The notes under the pieces are model-generated. The model saw only the letters and a program-made list of their open reading frames with translations, was not told where the DNA came from and searched no databases. This document shows positions 24,691 through 33,964 of a stretch of 64,000 nt of DNA, one piece after another. Both the position numbers and the translations under genes were made by a program. The DNA lies in NCBI RefSeq assembly GCF_014203795.1, contig NZ_JACHJU010000001.1:186001-250000 (forward strand), in the 5' to 3' direction. Every line of letters starts with the position of its first letter. Position 1 is the first letter of the stretch. The stretch comes from Streptosporangium album. GTDB lineage: Bacteria > Actinomycetota > Actinomycetes > Streptosporangiales > Streptosporangiaceae.

Positions 24691-26253
24691 TTAGATGCCG
24701 CGCATCCGCAGGACGTGCAGCGCGAGGGTGAGGTTCAGGCGCAGGTGGGCGTCCTCGGTGAAGTTGCCGAGCATCCGCTCCAGCTTGCCGATGCGGTAGC
24801 GCAGCGTGTTGTAGTGGAAGTGCAGCCGGCGGGCCGTCTCGGCGACGTTGAGGTTGGTGTCGAGCAGCACCTGCAGGGTCCGGCGGAGGTCGGCGTTCTC
24901 GGCGTCGTCGTCGGCGGCCAGCGGGCCGAGGGCCTCGCGGACGAAGGCGTGCAGCTCGGCGGTGTCGTTGACCAGGGACAGCAGCCGGTAGACGCCGAGC
25001 TGGTCGAAGTGGGCGACCGCGGCCGGGCCGTGGAGCTGGCGGCCGACCCTGGCCGCCTTCACCGCCTGGCCGTACGCCTCGGGGAGGGCGTCGGCTCCGG
25101 CGGCGGTACGGCTGGCACCGGTGGAGAAGGTGGCGGACAGTCCCTCGGCGAAGGCCGTGGCGGCGTCCTTGGCCAGGCGGACGGTGTCGACGGCCGCGTC
25201 CACGACGGTGACGACCTCGTGGGAGAAGCCGGCCACCGCGCCGCGCGGGTCGTGACGGCGCATCGCGGCGGTCCAGGAGGCGACCAGGCGGTCCTGGGCG
25301 ACGCGCTCGTCCCTCTCGGGGTCGAGTTCGGCCACCAGCACGGTGACCGGACGCTCCAGATCCCAGCCGAAGGCCCTGGCCCGCGAGGCGACCCGCTCGA
25401 CGCCGCCGGCCCGGCCGGTGAGCACGTCGCGCAGGAAGTCGGCGCGGTATTTGCTCTCGACCGCGTTGACGGCCTCCTGCCGGGTCACCACGAGCGCGGC
25501 GACGGTGGCGGCACGTTCCAGGATTCCGACGTCGCTGTCGGCGACCGGTCCGACGGGGCCGCGGGCGACGATCCGGCCGTGGTGGTGGCCGCCCGCGACG
25601 ACGGGGACCGAGGTGTGATGCCCGTCGGCGGCCCCGCGCAGTGCCGCCAGGTGGTCGGCGGGCCCGGCGGAGGCCAGCATCTGGCCGGCCCCGTCCAGCA
25701 CCGCCACGGCCACGTCGAGCAGTCCGGCCACCTCGGCCGTCACCTCGCGGAGCCCGCCCCCGGCCAGCACGACCTGGACCAGCGCCCGGTGCGCCTCCTC
25801 GGCCCTGGCCAGCACGGCGGCCTGCCGGTTGAGGATGTCGGTGAGCACCTGGTTGAGGATGTCGTCGAAACCGACGTCGTCGGGGAGCTGGATCAGCGGG
25901 AAGCCCAGCCGGTCGGCCTGTTGCACCATCTCCTCGGGGAGCCGCTCCACGTAACGGCCGAGCTTGATGGCCAGCGCGGCCAGGCCGCGCTCGTCCAGGT
26001 CGGCCACCAGCCGGTCGAGCGACTGGGGGGTGTTGCGCAGCGGGTAGCCGGTGGTGAGCAGCAGCTCGTGCGGCTTCACCCAGGCGAGGACGTCGGGAAC
26101 CTCCATGACGTTGAGCCGCTGAACGATCCGGCCCAGGCCCCGCTCCCCCGCCAGCAGCCGGGCCCCCGCGAGGGTCGAGACGCCGAGGACCTCGCTGACG
26201 GCGACTCCGTGGATGATCGTGCCGGTGCTTGCCAGACGCACGGGAGGTTCCAT
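24691..26253 (-). CDS. PucR-family transcriptional regulator
   Basis: 520 aa, ATG at 26253. The N-terminal PucR domain (about 22-145) has VSEVLGVSTLAGARLLAGE, MEVPDVLAWVKPHELLLTTGY and ERGLAALAIKLGRY. A central region resembles the GAF/CdaR-like sensor. The C-terminal PucR-type HTH (about 455-515) reads NLNVAETARRLHFHYNTLRYRIGKLERML. In Bacillus PucR controls purine catabolism; homologues regulate nitrogen-source genes. It is transcribed divergently from the DUF2877-FdrA-DUF1116 operon and sits between that operon and the permease/hydroxylase operon, so it likely controls both. Confidence 0.92.
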   Translation of the reverse strand: MEPPVRLASTGTIIHGVAVSEVLGVSTLAGARLLAGERGLGRIVQRLNVMEVPDVLAWVKPHELLLTTGYPLRNTPQSLDRLVADLDERGLAALAIKLGRYVERLPEEMVQQADRLGFPLIQLPDDVGFDDILNQVLTDILNRQAAVLARAEEAHRALVQVVLAGGGLREVTAEVAGLLDVAVAVLDGAGQMLASAGPADHLAALRGAADGHHTSVPVVAGGHHHGRIVARGPVGPVADSDVGILERAATVAALVVTRQEAVNAVESKYRADFLRDVLTGRAGGVERVASRARAFGWDLERPVTVLVAELDPERDERVAQDRLVASWTAAMRRHDPRGAVAGFSHEVVTVVDAAVDTVRLAKDAATAFAEGLSATFSTGASRTAAGADALPEAYGQAVKAARVGRQLHGPAAVAHFDQLGVYRLLSLVNDTAELHAFVREALGPLAADDDAENADLRRTLQVLLDTNLNVAETARRLHFHYNTLRYRIGKLERMLGNFTEDAHLRLNLTLALHVLRMRGI

Positions 26254-26291
26254 GCTGCGATTGTGACCGATGGAGCCGTCTGTCAGGAAGA

Positions 26292-26316
26292 GCCAACCTT
26301 TTGGCCGACTGTTGGC
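26292..26316 (+). promoter_or_regulatory. Candidate PucR operator (inverted repeat)
   Basis: GCCAAC at 26292-26297 and GTTGGC at 26311-26316 are exact complements separated by 13 bp, with a further TTGGCC between them. They lie 39 bp upstream of the pucR-like ATG, in the 200-bp divergent gap, well placed for control in both directions. The protein bound is inferred only. Confidence 0.4.
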
Positions 26317-26454
26317 ATCTTTCTCCGTACGGCGGTGATCAGAGGCCGTTCTACGGTCGGCTTCAATGGGTCAGGGGATGGGGGAATCCGTGATCGAGCA
26401 GAGCGGACGGACCGGCGGTCACAGCACCGCCCCGGGGCCACCGAGGGAGGCCCT

Positions 26455-27339
26455 GTGACCGTTGCGACACGCCCGGGGGGCCGGCGGGCCCACGCGCGGA
26501 CGGACGCGACCGGCGCGGCCAGCACGGCTCTGCGCCGGATGCTGGAGTCGCCCCGCCGCCCCGCGCGGGTGCTGGCGGCCTTCCCGTCCGGGATCTACCT
26601 GGAGGTCCGCACCGAGCTGGAACCGCACGTGGTCGCGCTGGTGACGGAGAGCGCCACCAGGCTGCCCAACTCGATGGTGGTCACCGGCACGATGCCGCAG
26701 GTCGCCGTCGGGGACGAGGCGCATGTGGGCGACGGCTCGATCGAGGTCGGACGGCTCAGCCTGCGGGCGCGCCGCTGGTGGAATCCGGCCCCGGTGCTCG
26801 GCCCGGTGGATCCGGTACGGCTGGCGGCCGCGCTGCCCGCGATGACGGAACTGTGCGACCGGTCGGCGCGGCGTCCGGGGCTGGAGGGCAACGGTGCCGC
26901 CGACCTGCTGTCCGAAGGCTGCGCGCAGGCGTCCCTGGTACGGGGCGTCATGGCCGCCGAGCAGCTCGTCGGGCTGGGCCCGGGGCTCACTCCCAGCGGT
27001 GACGACATGCTCGCCGGGCTGCTGGTGGCGCTGCGGCACCTGGGCGCGGCGGCGGGGGTGCCCCGTGCCGTCTGGCTGGCCGGCTGGCTGGCCGCCGCGG
27101 TCACCTTCGACGCCCGTGGCAGGACCACTCCCATCTCCGCGACGCTGCTGCACTGCGCGGCCCGGGGCGAGGCCAGCGGCGAGGTGCTGGCCGTACTGCG
27201 GGGGCTGGCGGGGCGACAGGCGCTGGATCCGGCGCTGCACCGGCTGCTCCGGCTCGGCCACACGTCGGGAGCGGATCTGGCCTGGGGGTTGCGCATCGGC
27301 CTCGCCGCCGTCGTCAGTCTGGGGGGCGGGGCGGGGTGA
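26455..27339 (+). CDS. DUF2877 protein (AllH/YlbF-like, oxamate carbamoyltransferase component)
   Basis: 294 aa from a GTG at 26455 behind GAGGGAGG; the frame upstream is antisense to the regulator. The DUF2877 signature LVGLGPGLTPSGDDMLAG is at about 182-199. Its E. coli relative YlbF (AllH) is one of three proteins reported to form oxamate carbamoyltransferase, which converts oxalurate and phosphate to oxamate and carbamoyl phosphate in allantoin degradation. The stop overlaps the next start (GTGA). No allantoin gene is present here, so the physiological substrate may differ. Confidence 0.85.
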   Translation: MTVATRPGGRRAHARTDATGAASTALRRMLESPRRPARVLAAFPSGIYLEVRTELEPHVVALVTESATRLPNSMVVTGTMPQVAVGDEAHVGDGSIEVGRLSLRARRWWNPAPVLGPVDPVRLAAALPAMTELCDRSARRPGLEGNGAADLLSEGCAQASLVRGVMAAEQLVGLGPGLTPSGDDMLAGLLVALRHLGAAAGVPRAVWLAGWLAAAVTFDARGRTTPISATLLHCAARGEASGEVLAVLRGLAGRQALDPALHRLLRLGHTSGADLAWGLRIGLAAVVSLGGGAG

Positions 27340-28730
27340 GCGCTGATCTGGTGCGGATACGCACGGGGGTGTACCACGACTCGGTGAGCCTGATGAAGGT
27401 CAGCCAGGCGGTCACCGCCCTTGCGGGGGTGGAGGTCGCGGTGGTGGCGATGGCCACGGAGCTCAATCGCGAGATGGCCGCCGAGCTGGGCTTCGACCTC
27501 CCCGAGGCGGACCCGGCCGACCTGCTGGTCGCCCTGCGGGCCGGCGACCCGGGCACGCTGGAGGCGGCCGACGCCGAGCTGGACCGGCTCCTGGCCGCTC
27601 TCACCGGCGCTTCGGCGGAGGTGGCGGCGGCTGCCGCGCACCCGCCGCGCACCGTGCGCGCCGCCGCGCGCGGCCGGGCCTGCACGCTGGCCCTGGTCTC
27701 GGTGCCGGGACCGTACGCGTTCGCCGAGGCGATGGACGCGATCGAGGCCGGCCTCTCTGTGATGATCTTCAGTGACAACGTGCCGGTCGAGCAGGAGGTT
27801 CTGCTCAAAAGGCGTGCCGGTGAGCTGGACGTGCTGGTCATGGGGCCTGACTGCGGCACCTCGGTGATCGGCGGGGTGGGTCTGGGCTTCGCGAACGTGC
27901 TCCGGCCCGGCCCTGTCGGGATGGTGGCCGCCTCGGGGACCGGCGCCCAGCAGGTGAGCTGCCTGCTGGACCTGGCGGGCGTGGGGGTCAGCCACGTGCT
28001 GGGCGTGGGAGGCAGAGACCTGTCGAAGGAGGTGGGCGGGCGCTCCACGCTCCGCGCGCTCCAGGCCCTCGACGCCGATCCGGCGACCGAACTGATCGTT
28101 CTGATCTCCAAACCGCCCGCTCCCGAGGTCGCGCACGCCGTGCGGGAGGCCGTCGCCGCGCTGGAGACCCCCGTGGTGACCGCGCTGCTCGGCACCGGCT
28201 CCGGCGACCTGACCACGGCGGCCGAGACCGCCCTGCGCGCGCTCGGGGTGCCGGTGCCCGCATGGCGGTCGTGGCCGGCGCCCGCGACGCCCGGAGCGCA
28301 CGGGCGCACGGGGACGCTGCGAGGCCTGTACTCGGGCGGGACGCTGTGCGCCGAGGCCCGGCTGGTCGCCGGGGCCGGGGAGTTCACCGACTTCGGCGAC
28401 GACGCCTACACCCGTGGCCGGGCCCATCCGATGATCGACCCCACGCTCCGCCTGGAGGCGCTGGCCGAGGTGCCGGCCGGCGACGTCGCCCTGCTCGACG
28501 TGGTTCTCGGGCACGGCGCCGACCCCGGCCCCGCGGCGCGGCTCGCTCCCGCGGTGGCCGCGGCGGTCGGCAGGGGCGTGCCGGTGGTCGTCGCGCTGGT
28601 CGGCTCCGCGGGCGACCCCCAGAGGCCGGACGTCCAGGCCGAGGCGCTGCGCGCGGCGGGGGCCGCGGTGTTCGCCTCCAACGCCCAGGCCGCCGGGCAC
28701 GCGTCCGGTCTGCTCGCGAGCCCCCGTTGA
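27336..28730 (+). CDS. fdrA: FdrA-family protein (AllF-like, acyl-CoA synthetase fold)
   Basis: 464 aa, GTG at 27336 overlapping the previous stop. It opens like FdrA (VRIRTGVYHDSVSLMKVSQAV). A succinyl-CoA synthetase-alpha-type CoA/nucleotide-binding region follows (VMGPDCGTSVIGGVGLGFAN, GMVAASGTGAQQVSCLLDL, GVGGRDLSKEVGG). The C-terminal part (VVLGHGADPGPAARLAPAV) resembles the ligase-like domain. E. coli FdrA is about 555 aa, so this copy is shorter, mainly in linkers. It is reported to be the largest component of oxamate carbamoyltransferase with DUF1116 and DUF2877 partners, both encoded alongside. Confidence 0.88.
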   Translation: MSADLVRIRTGVYHDSVSLMKVSQAVTALAGVEVAVVAMATELNREMAAELGFDLPEADPADLLVALRAGDPGTLEAADAELDRLLAALTGASAEVAAAAAHPPRTVRAAARGRACTLALVSVPGPYAFAEAMDAIEAGLSVMIFSDNVPVEQEVLLKRRAGELDVLVMGPDCGTSVIGGVGLGFANVLRPGPVGMVAASGTGAQQVSCLLDLAGVGVSHVLGVGGRDLSKEVGGRSTLRALQALDADPATELIVLISKPPAPEVAHAVREAVAALETPVVTALLGTGSGDLTTAAETALRALGVPVPAWRSWPAPATPGAHGRTGTLRGLYSGGTLCAEARLVAGAGEFTDFGDDAYTRGRAHPMIDPTLRLEALAEVPAGDVALLDVVLGHGADPGPAARLAPAVAAAVGRGVPVVVALVGSAGDPQRPDVQAEALRAAGAAVFASNAQAAGHASGLLASPR

Positions 28731-28758
28731 CCCGCCGTTCCCCGCTCAGGAGATGCCG

Positions 28759-30168
28759 ATGACGCTGCCCATGCTCTCCGGAGAGCCCCGGGTGATCACG
28801 GTCGGGGCCGAGATCCTCGGCGAGGCCCTGGACGCGCAGGCGGTGCCCAGGGTGGGGGTGGACTGGCGCCCGCCGATGCCCGGCACCGCCGGCGACCTGG
28901 CCCGGGTGCTCTCCGACCCGCGCAGGGACCGCGCCAACGCCACGGCCGTGGGCCGCCTGGTGTCCGCGCGGCCCCAGCTCGTCGCCGTACGGCCCGCGCA
29001 CGAGGTGCTGGACCTGCCCCGGGGCACGTTCCTGCACGCGGGACCGCCGATCGACTGGGAACGGGCGTCGGGCCCGATGCGTGGCGCGCTCGTCGGGGCG
29101 ATGCTGCTGGAGGGGCTGGCCGCCGACGCGGGAGAGGCCGGCGAGCGGCTGGCGGCCGGAGGCGCCCGGCTGGAACCCTGCCATCGTCATCGGACGGTGG
29201 GCCCGATGGCGGGCGTGGTCAGCCCGTCGATGTGGATGTTCGAGGTCCGTGACGCCGAACACGGCGGCACCGCCTACTGCTCGCTCAACGAGGGCCTGGG
29301 CAAGGTGCTGCGCTACGGCGCCTACGGTCCGGAGGTGCTGACGCGGCTGCGCTGGATGGACGAGGTGCTCGGCCCCGTCCTGCGGGCCACCCTGGAGCGG
29401 ACCGGACCGCTGGATCTGCGGGCGCTGACCGCGCAGGCCCTGCAGATGGGCGACGAGCTGCACAACCGCAACCGGGCCGCCACCTCGCTGCTGATGCGGG
29501 AGCTGGCTCCGGGGATCGTGGACGCCGCCCCCGGCCACGCGGCCGAGGTGCTGCGTTTCGTCAACGGCAACGACCACTTCTTCCTCAACGCGGGCATGGC
29601 GGCGTGCAAGGTGAGCGCGGACGCGGCCAGGGACGTGCCCGGCTCCACCATGGTCGTCGCGATGGCCCGCAACGGCACGGACTTCGGCGTCCAGGTCTCC
29701 GGGCTGGGTGACCGCTGGTTCACCGGCCCGGCGGGCGTGCCGGACGGTCTCTACCTCGGCGCGTACGGCCCCGCGGACGCCAACCCCGACATCGGCGACT
29801 CCACGATCACCGAGACGGCGGGGCTGGGGGGCTTCGCGATGGCCGCGGCCCCGGCGATCGTCAGGTTCGTCGGCGGCGACGTGTCCGACGCGATGGCGGC
29901 GACCCGGTCCATGTACGAGATCACCCTCGCCGAGCATCCCGCCTACCAGATTCCGGCCCTCGACTTCCGGGGCACACCGGTCGGCGTCGACGTCACGCTG
30001 GTCGCCAGGACGGGCCTGCTGCCCACCGTGAACACCGGTATCGCGGGCCGGGTCGCGGGCACGGGACAGGTCGGCGCGGGTCTGGTGAGCCCACCCGCCT
30101 CGGCCTTCACCGCCGCCCTGACGGCGCTGGCCGAGGCGGCCGATCCCGGCGGCGGATCGGTTAAGTAA
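28759..30168 (+). CDS. DUF1116 protein (AllG/YlbE-like, oxamate carbamoyltransferase component)
   Basis: 469 aa. I chose the ATG at 28759 because GGAG lies five to six bases before it; the ATG at 28753 abuts GGAG directly. DUF1116 features are DWRPPMPGT, MAGVVSPSMWMFEVRD, LNEGLGKVLRYGAYGPEVL, GDELHNRNRAATSLL and GNDHFFLNAGMAACK. All are strongly conserved-looking, and His/Asn-rich motifs suggest an active site. It is encoded directly after FdrA. A short CGGTTA/TAACCG hairpin followed by four T residues overlaps the stop codon and may end the operon. Confidence 0.88.
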   Translation: MTLPMLSGEPRVITVGAEILGEALDAQAVPRVGVDWRPPMPGTAGDLARVLSDPRRDRANATAVGRLVSARPQLVAVRPAHEVLDLPRGTFLHAGPPIDWERASGPMRGALVGAMLLEGLAADAGEAGERLAAGGARLEPCHRHRTVGPMAGVVSPSMWMFEVRDAEHGGTAYCSLNEGLGKVLRYGAYGPEVLTRLRWMDEVLGPVLRATLERTGPLDLRALTAQALQMGDELHNRNRAATSLLMRELAPGIVDAAPGHAAEVLRFVNGNDHFFLNAGMAACKVSADAARDVPGSTMVVAMARNGTDFGVQVSGLGDRWFTGPAGVPDGLYLGAYGPADANPDIGDSTITETAGLGGFAMAAAPAIVRFVGGDVSDAMAATRSMYEITLAEHPAYQIPALDFRGTPVGVDVTLVARTGLLPTVNTGIAGRVAGTGQVGAGLVSPPASAFTAALTALAEAADPGGGSVK

Positions 30169-30399
30169 CCGTTTTCCGGGAAACCGCGGCCCGAAATTCA
30201 TGATCGAATCATGGTGGACGCGGCGGCATATCACGGCTCGGCATCGGCTCTCGAGCAGCAGGTCAGCGGCACGGGGAGCGGCACAACCGGCATTTAGTGC
30301 GATACTCACCCCGCCGCACCAACTTCCATTACCTAATGTGATCCCGATATCGTGTCCAACCTTAGAAATAAGGTTGATCGTGGGGGGGGACGGGGTACG

Positions 30400-32469
30400 A
30401 TGACCGATCGCTTGCTCGGTAAGGCCCCGATGGGACCGGAGCACGAGAGCGTCGGCGCGACCACGCCGACGGTGCAGGGCAGGCTGGTGGGCCGGCGATA
30501 CCGCCTGATGTCACCGGTCGGCCGGGGCGGCATGGGCATGGTGTGGCACGCGCACGACGTCCTGCTCGACCGGGACGTCGCGGTCAAGGAGCTGATCCTT
30601 CCCTACGGGCTGGACCACGCGGGCAAGCAGGTGGCACACCGTCGCATGCTGCGCGAGGCCCGCTCGGCGGCGCGGCTCAGCCACCCCGGGATCGTCACCG
30701 TCCACGACGTCGTCGAGGAGGACGGCCGTCCCTGGATCGTGATGGAGCTGGTCCGCGCCTGGTCCCTGGAGCAGGCCGTACGGCGGAGCGGGCCACTGCC
30801 CGTCGCGCAGGCCGCCGAGATCGGCGTCCGGGTGCTCGACGCGCTCCGCCACGCCCACGCCGCCGGGGTCCTGCACCGCGACGTCAAACCCGGCAACGTG
30901 CTGCTCACCTCCGACCGGGTGGTGCTCACCGACTTCGGCATCGCCGCGATAGAGGGTGACGTCGCGATCACCCAGACCGGCCCGCTGATGGGTTCTCCCG
31001 CCTACATCCCGCCGGAGCGGCTGTCCGGCCGGCCGATCACATACGCCGCCGACCTGTGGTCCTTCGGCGCCACGCTGTACGCGGCCGTCGAGGGCCGCCC
31101 TCCCTACGAGGGCCCCGACGCGGTGGCCGTGCTGGGCGCGATCCTCACCCAGGAGCCCATCCGGCCGCAGCGGGCCGGGGCGCTGGTCGCCGTCATCGAG
31201 GGCCTGCTCCGCAAGGACCCCGCCGACCGGATGACCGCCGCCCAGGCGTCGGACCTGCTGGACCGGGTGCTGCGCAGCCACGGTTCCACTCCCCCGGACC
31301 GCGGGGCCGACCCGCCGCTCTCCCCGGCGGCGTTCCCCGGCGGCTCCACGCCGATGCACCTCATGCCGCCGCTGGACCCAGCCTCCGGGCCGATGCCCTC
31401 GCGGATCATCGAAACCCCTTCCGGTCCGGTACGGGTGCCCTACGACGCGCCGGGCGGTTACGCGACCCCGCGCGACGCGCTGTCCGGCCCCTCCGGGGCG
31501 CACCGCACCGGCCTGCCCTCCATCCCGGGACGGCCCCCGGCCGAGGCCGTCGATCCGCCGGGCACGCCGGACGGCTTCCCCACCGGCAACCAGCGCGGTT
31601 ACGAGGCACTGCGCAGTCCGTCGGCCGACCTCGGACGTCCCTCGACACCCGATCCGCTGACCGGTTCCACCGGCGAGGCCCAGAGCGTTCCACCGCAGGG
31701 CTCCTCCGGAGCCGCGCGGTGGCCCGCCGCGTCCGCGGACGGCCCGGCCACCCGCGATGCCACGCAGGACCCCCGGTCCGCGACGGCGCCCAGCCGGCTG
31801 GAGGGGCGCAGGAGTTCCCGCCGGCGGGCGAGGGGCGGCGGCACCTGGATGCGCAAGGGCCGGCCGACCCCGCTCCTGCTGCTGCTGGCCGGCGGAGCCG
31901 TGGTGCTGGCCGTGCTGGCCGCGCTGCTCATCCTGCTCCCCGGCGGCGGCCCGGACACGGCGGGGTCCCCGGACCCGTCTCCGGCGATCCCCACGGCCGC
32001 CACACTGGCCGATCAGGCGCCGCAGACACCCGGTGAGGTCCCGGAGGGGTTCAGGACGCTGAGCGGGGCAGGCGTCTCCGGCGCGGTGGCCAAGGGCTGG
32101 GCGGTGAAGACGGAGAAAGACGGGCCGGTCACCTTCGCGGGCCCGAAGGACGGCGGGCGGAGCATCGTCGTCACCAAGGTCCCGGTCGCCGATCCGGTGA
32201 CCGCGCTCAGCCGGGCGAGCAAGAAGGGACTGGACGAATACATCGAGGTCGGGGTGGCGCCGGTCCGGTACGGCAGGTGGAAGGCCGCCGACTGGGAGTA
32301 CACCTACGTCCGGCCCGGGAGCGTCGTCCCCATGCACGGGCTGACCCGCTACGTCGCGCTCGACGGCCAGAGCGCCTACCAGATCACGTTCGCGATGCAG
32401 GACCTGGACTGGGAGAAGAGCAACCCGCTCCGGCAGACCTTCCTCGACACCTTCACCCAGGTCGGCTGA
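30400..32469 (+). CDS. Membrane Ser/Thr protein kinase
   Basis: 689 aa from the ATG at 30400 (an in-frame GTG lies 16 codons earlier). The Hanks-type kinase domain spans about 33-300: glycine loop VGRGGMGMVW, Lys63, catalytic HRD at 159-161 with KPGN, DFG at 178-180, and an activation-loop SPAYIPPE. A long Pro/Ser/Thr-rich juxtamembrane linker (about 305-485) follows, then one membrane helix (PLLLLLAGGAVVLAVLAALLILL). A ~160-residue extracytoplasmic domain of unknown fold completes it, with no PASTA repeats. All key catalytic residues are present. The signal it senses is unknown. Confidence 0.92.
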   Translation: MTDRLLGKAPMGPEHESVGATTPTVQGRLVGRRYRLMSPVGRGGMGMVWHAHDVLLDRDVAVKELILPYGLDHAGKQVAHRRMLREARSAARLSHPGIVTVHDVVEEDGRPWIVMELVRAWSLEQAVRRSGPLPVAQAAEIGVRVLDALRHAHAAGVLHRDVKPGNVLLTSDRVVLTDFGIAAIEGDVAITQTGPLMGSPAYIPPERLSGRPITYAADLWSFGATLYAAVEGRPPYEGPDAVAVLGAILTQEPIRPQRAGALVAVIEGLLRKDPADRMTAAQASDLLDRVLRSHGSTPPDRGADPPLSPAAFPGGSTPMHLMPPLDPASGPMPSRIIETPSGPVRVPYDAPGGYATPRDALSGPSGAHRTGLPSIPGRPPAEAVDPPGTPDGFPTGNQRGYEALRSPSADLGRPSTPDPLTGSTGEAQSVPPQGSSGAARWPAASADGPATRDATQDPRSATAPSRLEGRRSSRRRARGGGTWMRKGRPTPLLLLLAGGAVVLAVLAALLILLPGGGPDTAGSPDPSPAIPTAATLADQAPQTPGEVPEGFRTLSGAGVSGAVAKGWAVKTEKDGPVTFAGPKDGGRSIVVTKVPVADPVTALSRASKKGLDEYIEVGVAPVRYGRWKAADWEYTYVRPGSVVPMHGLTRYVALDGQSAYQITFAMQDLDWEKSNPLRQTFLDTFTQVG

Positions 32470-32521
32470 GCTCCGGCGACCGCCTCCAGGGGAACGCCAT
32501 GAGTGATGACAGACTTCACTC

Positions 32522-33802
32522 GTGACCAAAACCCCCACAGATGTTGATATTTCCCCTATAGGTAAGGGGGAGGTGGCCGCCGTTCAGCGGCGGACACTCG
32601 CCGTCCTGTCCCTCGCCCAGATCACCAGCGGGGCCGGGGTCGCCGTGGGACTCGCCCTCGGTTCGCTGGTGGTCGGCAAGCTCTCCGGCTCTGTGGCGAT
32701 CAGCGGACTGGCCGGAACCGCGAGCGTGCTCGGCGCCGCGCTGCTGGCGCTGCCCACCGCCAGGGCCTCCGGCCGGGGCGGGCGCCGGAGGGGGCTGACC
32801 CTGGCCTACGGCTCGGCCCTGCTCGGCTGTCTGACCGTGGTGATCGCCATCACGGTGGGCTCATGGCCGCTGCTCCTCGCCGGACTGGTGCTCTTCGGCG
32901 GCGCGAGCGCCGGAAACCTGGCCTCCCGTTACTCGGCGACCGACCTGTCCGCCCCGGGGCATTCGGCACGGCACCTGTCATGGGTGGTGTGGGCCGTCAC
33001 GATCGGCTCGGTCGCCGGTCCGAACCTCGTGGAGCCGGCCGACCATCTCGCCCGCCGGGCCGGCCTCGCCCCGGACGTCGGCCCGTTCGTGTTCTCCCTA
33101 CTGGCCTTCGCGATCGCACTGGGCATCATCGCGGCCGGGCTACGCCCCGACCCGCTGCTGCTGGCCCGCTCGGTCGCACCCGCCACGTCCGCGGCCTCCA
33201 TGACACCGGCGGCACGGACCAGGGGCACACTGCGCACCGCCTGGCAGGTCCTGCGCGCGACACCGGCCGCGTCGCAGGCGCTGGTCGCGATCGCGGTCAG
33301 CCACACCGCGATGGTGTCGGTCATGTCCATGACGCCGATCCACCTCAACCACAACGGCGCCACCTATTCGGTCATCGGCATCGTGATCAGCATGCACATC
33401 GCGGGCATGTACGCCCTCTCACCGGTGGTCGGCTGGCTGGCCGACCGGATCGGCCGGATCCGGATGCTGGTGCTCGGCATGGCCCTGCTGCTCGCGGCCG
33501 CCGTCCTCGCCGGTACGGCGGGGCCGCACGGTGTCGTGCAGGTGTCGGTCGCCCTGGCCCTGCTGGGCGTCGGCTGGTCCTGCGGCCTGATCTCCGGCTC
33601 GGCGATGCTCAGCGAGGCCGTGTCGCTGGAGCACCGCCCCGCCGTACAGGGCCTGTCGGACCTCCTGATGAACGCCTGCGGCGCGACCGGCACGGTGGTG
33701 GCGGGAGCGATCGTGAGCACCCTGTCCTACGGCGCGCTCGGCACGGTGGTGGCCGTCATGGTGACGATCACCGGCGCGTGGCTGACGCTGAGACGCCCCT
33801 GA
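32522..33802 (+). CDS. MFS transporter
   Basis: 426 aa from a GTG at 32522. It is a twelve-helix major facilitator: AQITSGAGVAVGLALGSLVVGKL at the start, GWLADRIGRIRMLVLG as the central motif A in the second half, and SGSAMLSEAVSLEHRPAVQG late. The group resembles drug or sugar efflux carriers of actinobacteria. The start codon directly follows a GAGTGA/TCACTC inverted repeat (32501-32521), which may be an operator or part of a near-leaderless start. The 3' end abuts a truncated oxidoreductase gene, suggesting a recombination endpoint. Confidence 0.85.
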   Translation: MTKTPTDVDISPIGKGEVAAVQRRTLAVLSLAQITSGAGVAVGLALGSLVVGKLSGSVAISGLAGTASVLGAALLALPTARASGRGGRRRGLTLAYGSALLGCLTVVIAITVGSWPLLLAGLVLFGGASAGNLASRYSATDLSAPGHSARHLSWVVWAVTIGSVAGPNLVEPADHLARRAGLAPDVGPFVFSLLAFAIALGIIAAGLRPDPLLLARSVAPATSAASMTPAARTRGTLRTAWQVLRATPAASQALVAIAVSHTAMVSVMSMTPIHLNHNGATYSVIGIVISMHIAGMYALSPVVGWLADRIGRIRMLVLGMALLLAAAVLAGTAGPHGVVQVSVALALLGVGWSCGLISGSAMLSEAVSLEHRPAVQGLSDLLMNACGATGTVVAGAIVSTLSYGALGTVVAVMVTITGAWLTLRRP

Positions 33803-33805
33803 GCG

Positions 33806-33939
33806 CCCGCATCGATCACCACCACCGGCCGCCGTGCCCGAGCCAGCATCAGCGCCCCGCTCAACCCCGCAGCGCCACCGCCGAACACCACCACGTCATA
33901 GCCGTCCCTCAGCTGATCGGTCACCATGACCACCTCCAC
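33806..33939 (-). pseudogene. N-terminal remnant of an FAD-dependent (thioredoxin-reductase-like) oxidoreductase
   Basis: The leftward frame begins TDQLRDGYDVVVFGGGAAGLSGALMLARARRPVVVIDAGA, written here in parts: the dinucleotide-binding motif is VVVFGGGAAGLSG and the second strand is PVVVIDAGA. Similarity stops at about 33806, exactly where the convergent MFS gene ends, and the frame then closes inside that gene. About 250 residues of a normal ~300-residue enzyme are missing. It is divergent from an XRE-cupin regulator gene, a pairing that looks original. Confidence 0.75.
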
Positions 33940-33964
33940 GACAAATACGCGAGCCCATCAGCCA

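Noticed and set aside
24685-26454. Long plus-strand frame continuous with the DUF2877 gene
   Set aside because: This part is antisense to the PucR gene; family similarity and the ribosome site begin at 26455.
30158-30175. CGGTTA/TAACCG plus TTTT as a terminator of the DUF1116 gene
   Set aside because: The stem is only 6 bp with a 2-nt loop and overlaps the stop codon; mentioned in the gene entry but not listed separately.
32501-32521. GAGTGA/TCACTC inverted repeat as a defined operator
   Set aside because: Only 6-bp arms touching the start codon; could be chance, and no regulator is implicated.
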